Origin: Syncephalis fuscata
Taxonomy: Eukaryota > Zoopagomycota > Zoopagomycetes > Zoopagales > Piptocephalidaceae
Assembly (NCBI GenBank): GCA_025786725.1
Contig: JAHLTZ010000023.1
Coordinates: forward strand, 62,001-126,000
Length of the DNA: 64,000 nt
Reading direction: 5' to 3'
Shown here: positions 27,566 to 39,464 of the stretch, in pieces
How positions within the stretch are numbered: the first letter of the stretch is position 1
Layout of the letters: every line of letters starts with the position of its first letter
Program-made: the position numbers and the translations under genes
Notes under the pieces: model-generated
What the model saw: the letters and a program-made list of their open reading frames with translations, nothing else
Told to the model about the DNA's origin: nothing
Database searches by the model: none

Positions 27566-28330
27566 AAATGATTTACCTTTTTTACTGCGCTTGGCTAGCT
27601 TTGGCTGGACGCGTGGCAATGCTCGTTTATTATTGTCGCCACCAGCTGGAGTAGAAGTTGGTGCAAAAGCAGAGATAGGTGGATTCTCGGAAACTGGAGC
27701 AGGAATTGCAGTATATGGTTTTTTGAAGTTGAGACAGGGACCGGAGCAGGCGAATCATTTAAAGTTAAAGCGGGAATTGGAATAGATAAATCCTTTAAAT
27801 TTGGGTCCGGAATTGAATTATACAAATTTTCGGAGACATTGTCTGAAGCCAAGTCCAATTTGCAATGAATGAATCATCTGATGGTAAAATATTGATCCAG
27901 AATCTAATCGTTTTGGATTATCTCGGGTGGTGCATATTCTAGGCTAGTATAATAGCCCTTTAAAACTTCTGTTGAATTGGCAAGTACTGGTACCTTTACG
28001 AGGTTTGCTAATAACACATGCGGTTGTTGGTTTTCCTCCACCAGTAAAAGATTCTCTGACAGCACCAATATAAATAAATGTTATAAACTATAAGTGGGGA
28101 TTTAATATTTAGTGTTTAAAATGGCCAATGGATATGTTAAAGTAATATAATAGTGATGATGCAGTAACTTATCTCGGTGAATGATGTTATTTTTGTGTAA
28201 GCACTAGTATATATATATAAAGTTAGCATTCATGTAATTATATTAATAAAACTTACTGAAGAATTATTGCCTTTACCGTTGCCTCTGAGAGTGGTGTATG
28301 ACACCTCATACAACTTACTAGACTGCCTCC
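27566..28330 (-). CDS. uncertain gene, Pro/Ser-rich protein fragments
   Basis: I do not recognise this gene and its structure is unresolved. On the minus strand a Pro-, Ser- and Ala-rich segment (SIPIPALTLNDSPAPVPVS) runs into a second segment (IPAPVSENPPISAFAPTS) that ends in a basic KLAKRSKKG just before a GT donor. The two parts are in different frames, separated at a six-T run at 27719-27724 on the plus strand; one added base joins them. Upstream, near 28260-28340, a frame contains SCMRCHTPLSE, which could be half of a zinc-binding motif. Start codon, stop codon and exon borders are not fixed. It could be a nuclear low-complexity protein. Confidence 0.3.
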
Positions 28331-30058
28331 ATTAGCGTATTTTATTATTGTATAAAAGTAATTTTTAGTGTGTAAAATGTCCAGTAGTTTTATTATATTG
28401 GTGTGCGCCCTGTGTTGCTAATATATTTTCTTCGTACTTAAGCTGAATACCTTTTTATACTTGGCATCAGCGTCTTTCAGTATGAATGTATTTTATCACA
28501 GCACGCTCCGGCGTATTGCGCGTTATACAAAAATATGATTGTACTTGGTATTTATTGTTCTATATATATCAAAATTTTGTTAGTACAATTTTATTGAAAA
28601 TAACCGCCTACCCTTTAAGTTTTGCGGCAGTCATTAAATACTTGCTGTAAACAACCTGCAAACATTGTTAATTATTAAATAATTATAAAGTTGAAATTTA
28701 GTACTCATGTTATTATAATTATCACTATTATAATCTTATTCTCGGCTACATTGGTTAAAGCAAATACAATAAGATGAGCTAAAAAATACACCGTTTTTAG
28801 ATTTATTTAGATTTTAAAAGTATTTATTAATAAAAATTTAATTATTTTCAGTATTTTTATTTGTATATTCGTTGTTGTATTATGTGTTACGGTACCTAAT
28901 TACGGCATTAAGGTCGCGTAGCTATTTATCATGCATTAATCCATGACATCCACCATGTAATTGAACAATATGCCAATTATAACATATAAATAGCCACAAC
29001 AACAATATACTAAATACTAGTGCTAACAATCATAAACAAACAGCTATCGAGGAGCATAGCTTGTAAATACTTGTTATTTAGTGACATATGAACAACTATA
29101 TGGATAAAAGTCAAGTTTTATTAATAATGACATTTAATATAAAATATTGATCTTATTGGAATCATAATAAAATATCAAAATCTTTGGTTCTATATTATTT
29201 TTTCTACTTTAGTTACAAGCGTTATTCATTTATTAAAAGCTTAACTGTGATAACCGATAATCAAACAGAATAATTGTTTATTGCTTATTTTATAATAGCA
29301 TTAGATTCATGTTATATCAATATAAGCAATTAATTAGTAGCCACTAACGCTTAGGTGATAGAAGTAGGCTTAAATGAAATGGTAACCATTAAGTTGCTAG
29401 TCATTACAATACCTATTCCAAATAGCATCCAACATACCGCTGAATAACGCGATAAAAACACCAGCGCTGGTTTATGTATCGCTTTATTTCATAGGCAAGC
29501 TATTTTGATTAAACTTATTTAATAAATGCTATAAAATAGCAGTAAAGTATAAAAATTGCACAACACACAATATGGCAATATTCTTAGCACCGTTGGCCAT
29601 CCACTCATTACGGATAATGATTAGGTAAATGACAGTATAATACAAACATTCAGATTTAACTATTAAAAAGCATATTTAAGAAGATATGAAAATGAAAAGC
29701 TATTCCAACAATAATTTTAAATTTGCAAAAATTCAATCATCGCTGTTCGAGTAAATATCATTTATCCAAGTTTTATTATTATTGTACAAATAAATATCTA
29801 TACAGCATGGCTGATTGCCATACTTATTACTCTGTCACAGACAATACTCCCATTTCCATGTGACCACCATTATCAGCATCATATGTGCCATTTATGGACA
29901 TCAAAACAAGTTTTTTACATATACAAGGAACAAGTCGTGCTTGCATTGCTTTTAGCATGGCAATGGCCAGATTTGCGCATGATTTTAAATATACTTTTTT
30001 TTGTTTAGCCACTCTTTATTTTTCGTTTAATTTATTTTGTATTGCATATTTCTACATC
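28331..30058. other. gene-poor stretch with one dispersed repeat copy
   Basis: Apart from the repeat described separately (about 28826-29412), I see only AT-rich sequence. Frames at 29807-30010 contain hydrophobic residues but lack a consistent start and are not part of the seven-TM gene that follows. Confidence 0.5.
28826..29412. repeat. dispersed non-coding repeat, copy 1
   Basis: This roughly 590-bp stretch is similar in the same orientation to about 61838-62426. Shared blocks include TAATTACGG, GGTCGCGTAG, CAACAACAATATACTAAATA, a second block with AATCATAAACAAACAGCTAT, and CTTAGGTGATAGAAGTAGGC. By eye identity is high in blocks but well below that of the palindrome arms. There is no ORF. 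It could be a degraded LTR or another non-autonomous element. The edges are approximate. Confidence 0.75.
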
Positions 30059-32008
30059 ATGCTGAATGGCATAGGGACACCTGCATTGCTATTGTGCTTT
30101 GTTGCGTCTGTTTTTGGTATGGCCACATTTCGTGTGGGCAAACAAACATTTCAGTATCACACACAGGATTTACTTGAAGTTAAAGTTTCGCCGTATACAA
30201 TGCATGGTGTTTTAGTAAATGCTGTATTGATGAGAATGCATTATGTAAGATATCGCCATCTGTCTTGATACAGCCCGATCTGCACTGAATAGTGTAAAAT
30301 TTGATAACATCACAAGTGTAATTATCGCCATTGATGCAATAGAAGCGCAAGAATTTGGTTGTAAAGCAGCCACCTATGTAAGTTATTTGTATCACTATTG
30401 CAGTGGTGTGCTCTAATTATTATTATTATTATTATTACTAGGCGGGATTTGCAGTATCTAAACTTAATCAGTATTTAAATGCTACAAGTGGATTTTCGAT
30501 TGATATGGCGCTTTATATAGCTAATACAAATTCAGGTCCTGGATTTGGTGCATATTACACCTTGGTTTATACAACATATGGATTCAGTTTTTCAAAAGCG
30601 TATCGCCAGTCAACATTGCACTGTTACCTCACGATAATTACCAGGCTGTCTTAGATGCAAGCAATAAATTAAGTGCAGCAGTCACAGTAACAATTGATGA
30701 AGGTAATTGGTTCACTTTAAAATTGTTATTATATTCTGCGCACTAATTATATATATATATATATATATGTATACCGGTGTATCTATAGAGTCAGGGCCTT
30801 GGAATGATGCCTTTCTATCGACTGGCTATCGAGTATTTACCTATTGCACATTGGCTATATTTGTATGTATTATGCTGTACAGTTCTGTAAATTTGTATCG
30901 CTTGATCAAAACAAAAAAAACTATTACTAGACATCATACTGTAATATATGTCTCTGCGTCATGCGCTGCAATATGTAGGAACAAGTTTATCCTTACTAGT
31001 ATTGATAGAATGCTAACCAACAAATTTTATACGGTAGTATGTGTATTAGGATTCGTGCACAGCCAAAACAACGCGATTTATTTATGTACAAAGCTATTTC
31101 AAGAATTTTTTTTAGGCATTGGATTTCATACGCTACTGTTATTATGGTATGCATATATTGTAAAAAAGAGTATTACTAATTTTATTAACATCAACTACTG
31201 CTACTGATAATAATAATAATAATGAATAGGCATTCGATTGCAGCCAGTATACAAATAGCCGATTTTTGATGCTGCTCCGATATGGTATCATTATCTCGTT
31301 TGTGCTAACAATTATTGCCCAACTATTATTTGTTATTTGCGCGCTTATCTTGTCATCTCCGACACAGAACATAATACGAATAGTTGCTGATTATTCTATA
31401 ATATTGACGCAATCTATTCTTATGTTTGCATTCTTTTATTACGGTAATACTATAGTATTATTTTTAAATAACACATTGTTAAATTCCATGTGTTTAGGCA
31501 TAATATTTTGGCTAAAACAAGGCAATCTACTAGCGGACAGTACTGCGAAACAGGCATTGTTATTGGTAAGTAGCAAAAAAGTTAGATTAATAAACAAAAT
31601 AGAAAATTAGTTATATTTACCACTAGCATACTAGGTGACAAAGATATGCTTAGTATTTTTATTAGGAATTTTGATGATGTCTATCGCGAATATAATGTAT
31701 TATACAGAGGTCTGGCTTTATAGTGTTGCCGCCGAAGTTACTCGCTTGATTCTTTATAAAATGTCGGTTGTTGTGCGCAACAGTGCGCTTCTTTTTGTTA
31801 TTGGCCTACGTCCAAAATCCGATGCTCAGTATAAAAAAGAATTGGTAATAACGTGGACAACAAAAATAATACTACATCATTGCTGCAAAATACACATGAT
31901 GAATACACAACTTATGTTGGCGCACTCATATCATCAAATATCCAACCGGATACATGGACGACGCTCACTAATATTACATATTACAGCACTGCTGCCAAAA
32001 ATAATTAA
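30059..32008 (+). CDS. seven-TM receptor-like membrane protein, copy C
   Basis: Diverged paralogue of the two palindrome genes. The start at 30059 gives a signal peptide (core ALLLCFVASVFGMA). The N-terminal region shares with copies A and B a tyrosine/glycine/valine stretch (PYTMHGVLV against PYYRYNGVV) and an IAID motif. Then come ESGPWND in place of EPGPDND and about seven hydrophobic helices, the last ending in FVIGLRP where A and B have TAIGIRWP. A polar Asn/Thr-rich tail is likely after about 31845. Introns lie at about 30379-30441, 30702-30788, 31147-31229 and 31567-31634. The frame breaks near 30245, near 30606 and near 31842; at least the second is repaired by one base in a C run. 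Ligand and function are unknown. Confidence 0.55.
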
Positions 32009-32330
32009 ACTAATACTTGGTTTATCAGCGACAAAAAGCTATTTAATACTATTCATTACATTGATGATAGAAATTATTATTAATTTATAAAGTAAAAATG
32101 TAATTTAATATAAATAAAAATTTTAAATGCCTAAACACGTCTGCGTAAAATATCATAAACAAACAATTTGATAAATGAGAAATGTACAAATTAACTTATT
32201 TGCAGAAAACATAGAAATGTATTAGCATATGTGCAATAATTAGGTTGTGGTTATACTGTAAAAATATAGACGTTTATTACTAAACTAAATGTAAATAATT
32301 TTATTAAATTCTACTAAAAACAGCTATAAT
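32009..32330. other. short intergenic between convergent genes
   Basis: This is AT-rich sequence between the 3' ends of seven-TM copy C and the TANGO2-like gene. No features were seen. Confidence 0.5.
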
Positions 32331-33470
32331 TTATTGATTGGCTGTCGTTAAATCGTGCCAATAAGTTTGTGTAAGCCTACACGCTGACTCGTCATTATTA
32401 TCAGCTAATGAAAATTGGTATACATGTGCCTGGTTGGCAAGCTGTACATTAACAGGATGACTGCCATCGCCGATTGCCGGATCCCAATTTCTCTCGGCAA
32501 ATGTAACGTTATTTTGATGATCAACGAGAATAATCGTGCTTGTACGTGTTGCGTAGAGTCCTTCAGGTTTTACAGTAGGTGGTACACAAATATAATGACG
32601 TGTATTGATCTTATCATCTTTAGCTGGTGGTTTTTTGATGGCCGAGGGCGGCTGATACTCCTGTTTATCACTAATAGAACTTAGCACAACTATGTTGTAT
32701 TTGATTTAACCTACCTTAACAGATTAAATAGCTGACACCAAATGGTTCACAGCTTTAGCATCTAATCCATCGGACATCACTGCTTTCGTATCATTTATTA
32801 ACTGTGCAAAAATAGTCTCTGCCGATGCTATCTTTGGCCAGTGTTCTGGATTGTAGTAAGGATAGCCCGCGTTAGATACAACATGAGGCGTATCAGCCTC
32901 TAACTGTGTTAGAATATTGTTTACGTTATAAACACTGGCTAGTCTTTTGAATGGAGGTGCTGGTGGTGGTTCATGGCTAAATACTAGATACTGATTCATC
33001 AGAATATTACCCACTAGTAGATTAAAGCCAGCATAGTCATCTTGATCACATTGTATCGCTTCCAAATATTGAGATAGATGATCGTCAACACCATGATCAC
33101 TAACACAATCACTAATCGACAAAGCGTCATGCTCATCCTCGCCATCGTTTTGAAGTAGAAAGTCGGTTACTAATTTGCCCCGGGAACGAAAAGGTGTAAT
33201 ATCCTGTTCAGGCGTACAAACTGCCCCATCAATACTATCCACTAATGACTTGTTATTGAATGGTCGAAATGGCCGATTTGTTAACAACGAAAGTTTGCCC
33301 TTAAGCGTTACACCTAGCCAAGTCCCATTGGCCGTACAATCCTGGCCGGCAAGCAATTGATCCGAACTAGAAGCGTATGTCGATTGTACTGGCCATAGAT
33401 GGGCTTCCTTCGTGGGCCGTGTCACCATTTCATCTCGATTGCTAGCAAGGACGCTATGATATCAGCGTCA
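32331..33470 (-). CDS. TANGO2/NRDE family protein
   Basis: Member of the TANGO2 family, named for the N-terminal Asn-Arg-Asp-Glu motif. Animal TANGO2 affects Golgi organisation, mitochondrial metabolism and haem handling; biochemical activity is unsettled. The sequence shows NRDEM with TRPTKEAHLWP (NRDE joined after frame correction), GTWLGVTLKGKLSLLTN, RGKLVTDFLL, AGFNLLVGN, VVSNAGYPYYNPEHWPK and, near the C terminus, YATRTSTIILVD with VTFAERNWD, all in family order. The motif NRDE is separated from the rest by a one-base break at about 33439. The true start lies upstream of about 33460 and was not found, so the upper limit given is approximate. A small intron near 32690-32725 joins the last exon, and that junction also needs an indel to stay open. 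Confidence 0.8.
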
Positions 33471-33840
33471 GTAGTAATTATTAAATACAATAGTAAAATA
33501 GTTTATTAGTATTGGGCATTGCTGCTACGATATAGTTTTGATACTAACAGTTTCCATGGGAAATGGGTGCGACTATTTGAGTGGTAAATAAAAAAGATAC
33601 ACATGACGAAAAGAGTGAAGAAAAACAAGTGGCGGACATACAAGTCTCGTATTTATTAATAAATATCTATCGTCAAGGAATTAGTGTGGTAATAATGATG
33701 GTTGGTTGTAAAGCAAAATCCACGTTGTATCATCAAAAAGGTAACACAGCGTGAGAAAGCAAGTCTCAACGCTTTCAGTGTTGGTATTCGGTACTAAGCA
33801 CAATAGTTGTATTTAAGCATGACCTCAAGCACAGCATGTG

Positions 33841-34820
33841 TTAGAGAGCCTTCAATAGCCGGCTTTCTGCGGTAGCTACAAATCCAACTTGTCGTGCAAT
33901 ACGTGCCAGGTCCCGAGGAAACTCGGATGGTGCCGCTTTTTCGTGTGAAAATTGTGCCATACCACAGCTGTAAGTACTTCGACGTTTATGCAAGTCTTAC
34001 GGCTAGCTGCTGGATTGATTGACAGGCGTGGTGTTTGTGGAAACATCATAAATGATGAGGCACGTGCACTAGAAAGCATATCCATGCTGCTATCGTCACT
34101 ATCACTGCTATGACAATAGCTATGACTATTATCGGCATTATCGTCATTATTGCCATTCATCGTGTTGTTATTGTTATTAATAGTATAAAGCACATTGCTA
34201 TCGGGTAAAGATGCTGCCGACGATACCGACCGTGGTCTTAAGAGCCATGTTGCAGAAGATGCAGAAGGCGGTGTTGCCGGACATGATGCAAAGCCATCCT
34301 CTGTAGCAAGTATTTGCGAAAAGGATGCAAAAGGCGGTGGTGGTGGTGGTGGCCGCAATGGCATATTCAATAAAGAGTAGGAAATATGCCGGTCTAGATT
34401 GCCGGGGGTAGGTGGGGGTGTTAATGGTGGCGGTGGTAATGAATTAGTCGGGGCAATCAGTGTTGGATAAGGCAAGGATACTTTACACTTTAATGAGGGG
34501 CGAGTCATTGGTGGTGACAACAATGGCTGTATTGTCAATGACCTACGATACATTGTACTATCTTTATTGACGATATTTGCCGTTATTTTTGGTGTCGTTG
34601 TCGTTGTTGTTGTCGTCATCATGGGTGCGGTGGGATGTGGTTCATTAACTACAATATTAATATCGGATGTCTTGTTTGATACCAGGTCTCGAGGTGAATC
34701 GTGCGCAAACGTCGACGTTGTAGGCTGTTGTACATCCGTGTAAATACCGCATGGCTGCATCCACTGACAGAAAAATTGCGACACTGCAGTCATGGTGGTG
34801 TTAGTAGTGGATACAGGCAT
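33841..34820 (-). CDS. unrecognised low-complexity protein
   Basis: I do not recognise this protein. The ATG at 34820 opens a long single-exon frame rich in Pro, Thr, Ser and Asn, with a run of eight Thr, proline runs of four and seven, and an acidic Asn/Asp/Ser tract. Near the C terminus the frame changes at about 33993-33996, where one added base in the CTT run leads into KRRSTYSCGMAQFSHEKAA and then FPRDLARIARQVGFVATAE, which ends at TAA 33841-33843. The charged C-terminal helix-like segment and disordered N terminus would suit a regulatory or DNA-associated protein, but there is no motif to prove that. The alternative is that the uncorrected frame ending at 33876 is real. Confidence 0.5.
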
Positions 34821-35998
34821 GATAAATGATTAATTAATAGACGAAAAGGAAGACGTAATAGTATGTGGTGTCGTTATACGTTATCAAAGTTTATAAAATA
34901 AAAAGACGTAAAATAAGAAAGCACAGCCAAAACAATAAAAAAACCCTCACGGTATTTGAGGTCCTACCATGCGTGGCGTTGTTATCATGTTGCCGTGTTA
35001 CCACAGCACAAGTTGAAACTTGGACGGCTATGAACCGCCGTTATTCAGTAAAAAACACGTGGCCCGTTTTAAAAAAACTGATGATAAAGTCCATAATCAT
35101 CTAATGGCAATCCTTGGCAGTTGCAAGTAGCACTATTTATTGTAACCGCTCATTTTCCTTACTAGTAGCTCTCTCCGTATGGTTGATACTATTTATCCGA
35201 CCACGATACGTAAGTCTCATGGTTACCATGGGCAACTAAATGGGCCGTTTATAGTCAAAGAAAGACAGCTATTGACTTGATTCGGCCATACACAGCAAAT
35301 AGCCTTTATCCTTAGTACTATTCGCCTAACTCACTTAGTTTGCATTAATAATAGTGCCTTAATACAATATCTAATAATGACTTTAAAAGTGCTTTAATTA
35401 AAATGAAAATCATATCAAACTGAATAGCTCAAATAGAATGCATAAAACGCGCGTCGTGTAAAGCCGCACATATCAAAGTCATCACCTTGTTCCTATTAGC
35501 AAACAAGTCGAATAGTCATGAGCGTGTTAAGAAGAATACACGCTTCATAACTATTATCAATGATAGACAATTGGAAACAAAAAAAGAGAATCCAATGAAA
35601 TCATAACAAAATAAATCAATGTTGATATCATCTGTATATGGAGTGCTTAACAAAAAATAGATAATAAAAATAAGCCATTGGCCAAATAAAAAATAAATGA
35701 GGGCGAGAACGATGTCGGTTTGAGAGAAGACAGGCACGCTGTAATCCATTAATATAAATAACAGCATGACCTGGGATACAAGCTAAAAACAAAATAAAAT
35801 AATGAAAATTTACATCATGAATATGATTAATGGTGTGTGTGTGTGTGTATATAAACGAACAGATATGCGCTAATAAGAGTAAAAAGCACTTAGTGACCAT
35901 TGATTAAATAAACGTAGTGTTTACTTGAACAATGACTAGTAAGCATTCTTGGTATGTGTGCATGTGTAAAGGGAAAAAAGGCCATTTCGTAAAGCCGT
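34821..35998. other. intergenic, nothing recognised
   Basis: This holds the promoter side of the gene at 33841-34820 and the 3' side of the RhoGEF. A short GT tract lies at about 35833-35849. Hydrophobic short frames at 35516-35900 have no start context or similarity that I can support. Confidence 0.5.
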
Positions 35999-38900
35999 TT
36001 AAGCCTGAACGGTGATATTGTTGCTAATGCCGGTCTCTTCACCACGTAAATCTTCTTGGCTAGATGAAGGTGCAACGAATCGCCATCCATTACCGCCTTC
36101 TTCTAGAACGACCAGTGACGGATCCACTCCTGAAACAAAATGAATAAGTCTACGAGAATGATTAACTAAGGCCTAACTTACCCATATAGCACGGATCACA
36201 TATACGAGCACTTGGATCAGGCGAATATGGCGTTCCATCTGATGACAGGTTGGCGGCATCTGTTTGTGCTCGTTTAGACAAACACTCGCCACAGACCGTT
36301 TTCTGACACGCTGCACAAGTATTCTATGTTATTATAGTAATAGATGATCAATTAATCAATTACTGTTATACGGAATTATTCATCTATTAACTTACTCTCC
36401 AACGGAATACGGTAAAATCTTTTCTACATAAACCACATCGCTTGGCAGCCGGTGTGTCACAAATGGTATTCATCTATAACGACATAATAAGTCAGTATTG
36501 CTTTATAGTCTATTTTTCTTTCTTTCTTATTTATTTCTTATTTATTTACGATTAATACTTACTCTACTAATACGTGCGGCAAATCCAGGTGCTTGTACAA
36601 AGTTCAATGTACGTGCACGTAATAAATCGGCCAATGCCTCTTCTTCTTCATCATCGTCAGCATCAGCATTGCCCCAGCGTTCCTGGAAGCAAAGATCGCA
36701 TGCTCGTTCAACTCGATCTTCTTCCGCCGTTTCACCAGGAATAAGAAAGTTGCGCGATGAGCATGCATGGCAAACAACTTTACCGCATAAACGGCAATGG
36801 TGCTTACGACGGTAGAGTCGGAACTCAAGATCACATATCATACAGCACACAGCATCGTCATCTGGTACCCATACAGGTGCTTTATATTCCTCAACAACTC
36901 GATGTTTAAACGAGTCAATTTGAGGACGGATCTTCTTTTCCTTCTTCAGTGTGCCTTGTGCTTCCTGTCTTTCCTGAATTGCTTCACAGATGGCATCAAT
37001 CCATTCGCGTTTCTCTTGTGGATTATCCGTATAAACTTGGAATGATTTGTCAGGACTAAGTATTTGAAAAGCATTCTGGACCACTGTTGATTATAATTAG
37101 TAATTATGCTATTAGTATTAATATTACTGCTAACTTACTTTCATTATCTACAACAGGCACAACTTTGCAGTGCTCAAGTAATAGTTTGCGATGGAATACA
37201 AACGAATCTTCAATCATGCCAGGACTTGCATATAAAAGAATATCCGAGAATAGGAAGAATTCACGTCGTTGATGATTCTTTCGGCAAATCTGTATCACTT
37301 GATAAATATACAAATTATAAAATGTAAAAGAGATAATTACCTTTTTAACAAAGCCACGTTTTAATAGTTTACGTCCTGGAACTAGTAAACGCTATTATAA
37401 TAAATACCATTATAGATTAGTTACAATGAACATTGTATTAATAAATGTATCAACTTACTTCGCTAAAGCCGGCCAATGATCGTTGAATATCAATGATTTG
37501 TCGAGCCTCATCGTGACCACGTAACATTTCATTGACAAAGTTGGTAACTATAGCCATTGGATTAGCATATAAAGGACTGTTAATAATTAATACCAACCTT
37601 TTTCAACTTCTTCAAGTGCATCTTTCAACTGTTGGTGGTCTGGATGGCCGGCTGCCGTCTTTCGCATCAATCGGTCAAGTAGCAAGCAGTAGCGTGGAAC
37701 ACGTTGCATTGGCTCAAGTAAATAAGCTTGCAAGGTAAGACCACGTTGCTTTTGCTTCATATCAACCTCCTAGTATATTATTAAATAAGTAAATATTATT
37801 CAACTTTTGCTATAGCTCTACGTACCTTTAAGAAGCGAACAAAAGCTGGGCTTGCACCCATATGTGCACTCACTCTTCCCATAGCATGGCTACAATTGCC
37901 AAGATACATGTTATAGATTTTTAGATATGGCGCAAGACGAATGAAAATGTCACCAAGACATCCTTGTACCGGATTCCAGCTTGGTACATTAATACGCGAT
38001 TCAAGTCGTTGTAACAGCTCTTGATGGAAGTTAAGAATAGCATCAAGGTGCTTGAATATTTCAAGAATAGCTGTGTCAGTAAGAATTTGACTAGGTGTGC
38101 CAACTTTAGTCATAAGTGGATCACGGAATTGTCCAAGTAGAATGGTAAGACGACCAACATAAGTGCGTTCCGTTTCAAGTATTTCGAGAGCAATTTGTTG
38201 TCGTTCTTCCATTAATTGGTCGAGTGTAAGTTGACTTAAGCGAATCGAATCGCCATCGTTCAATTCCGATTCCAATTCTGTGGTCGATATGACTGCTTCA
38301 ATCGCAGTTGCTGTTTCAATTGCTGTAACCACCTCATCGACTAAATGCAGTGATTTATTGGCCTCTGAATCCACTGTATCTCTTGATCCATGACGTGATA
38401 AGCGTGGTGTTAATTCACCGGGTGTGATGTAAACGCTATGATCTGCCTGGTGTAACTGCAGCTGATCATTAATCGACAAATCACCTGCTTGTGGCACTAG
38501 TGATGTCGAGTTACGCAGTGTTCCTTTTGGTGTTGTGCGCTGTGACGGCACTCGTGGCTGTGGCACCGAGAACCGGTGGTCGACCGCACGGTGCCACACC
38601 GGAGATCGGAATGACGCATTGCCATCAATCATCGAACTGTCAGCTGACATAGTCGCGTCGTCAAATGGACCGTCGTCAAGTAGACCGAATTCGGCAATAA
38701 TACTCGTACGAGCTGTAGTGCCAGCCGTAGTTGGTGATGTCGAAAGCGATGGCGTTCCAGTACTGATTGGCGAATCAACCATATCAAGCATTGGATGGAC
38801 ACGTCGTGGCCCAAATGCTGTTATATCCGAGTTAATATCCACTGCATCGCTTGTTGCCGTTTTTGACTGATTATCTTGTTCATTATGTTCATTACCAAAC

Positions 38901-39464
38901 GATATCATCATTTGGCCAAGTTCTTTATCAGTTTTTGTTTCATTTTCTTTGCCATTAGGCGCTAAAAACACAGAGGCAATACTAATGCCAGAATCTTCGT
39001 TTGTTTCTGTTGTGGCCCCACGACGTTTTGAAGGCTTTCGAATAACAAATTGGTACGTCGTACAGTTCCATAGGCCGTATCAATGGAGCCAGATTTCATA
39101 TTCTCTCTTCCAATACCACCAGCACTACCATTGATATTTAAACCACCTTGGTCAACTATAGTTACAAATGGGCCATGGTTGTTATGTTGTTTAGTAACGG
39201 GTGTCGGTGGATTGGACCCATTGGCAAACACACTGGCATCAACTGCCGGTGCGCCAAATACTATTCATTATTTACACAATATAATCAGATTTACTCAATA
39301 CAATTACCGCATCAATTTAACTTACCCATAACATCGTCGTCTGTCTCTTCTACTAGATCATCGGCCGGTAATACCAGCGATTCTGGCGGTGGTGGAGCAC
39401 GAAGAAATAGAAACGAACGACGATTTCCAGCACCGGCCAGCATGCGTTCGTCGACGGTGGACAT
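35999..39464 (-). CDS. FGD-type RhoGEF (DH-PH-FYVE, second zinc finger)
   Basis: Guanine nucleotide exchange factor for a Rho/Cdc42 GTPase, expected at membranes rich in phosphoinositides. Start at 39464 (exon 39326-39464). The large exon 37826-39260 holds a Ser/Thr-rich N terminus and the first part of the DH domain (ETERTYVGRL). DH continues in 37598-37769 with LEPMQRVPRYCLLL and in 37459-37547. PH follows in 37341-37391, 37139-37289 and the start of 36563-37083, ending EKREWIDAICEA. The same exon has a FYVE finger with RRKHHCRLCGKVVC. Exons 36396-36473 and 36182-36323 encode a second cysteine-pair finger (CGLC, CAAC, CGEC, CDPC). The last exon is 35999-36129. One frame break lies near 39043 (a TT/AA run). 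FGD1-6 proteins usually end in a second PH domain instead. Confidence 0.88.

Noticed and set aside
30247-30275. 29-nt intron in seven-TM copy C
   Set aside because: It has GT and AG ends but is far shorter than other introns here, and removing it does not restore the conserved frame. An indel is more likely.
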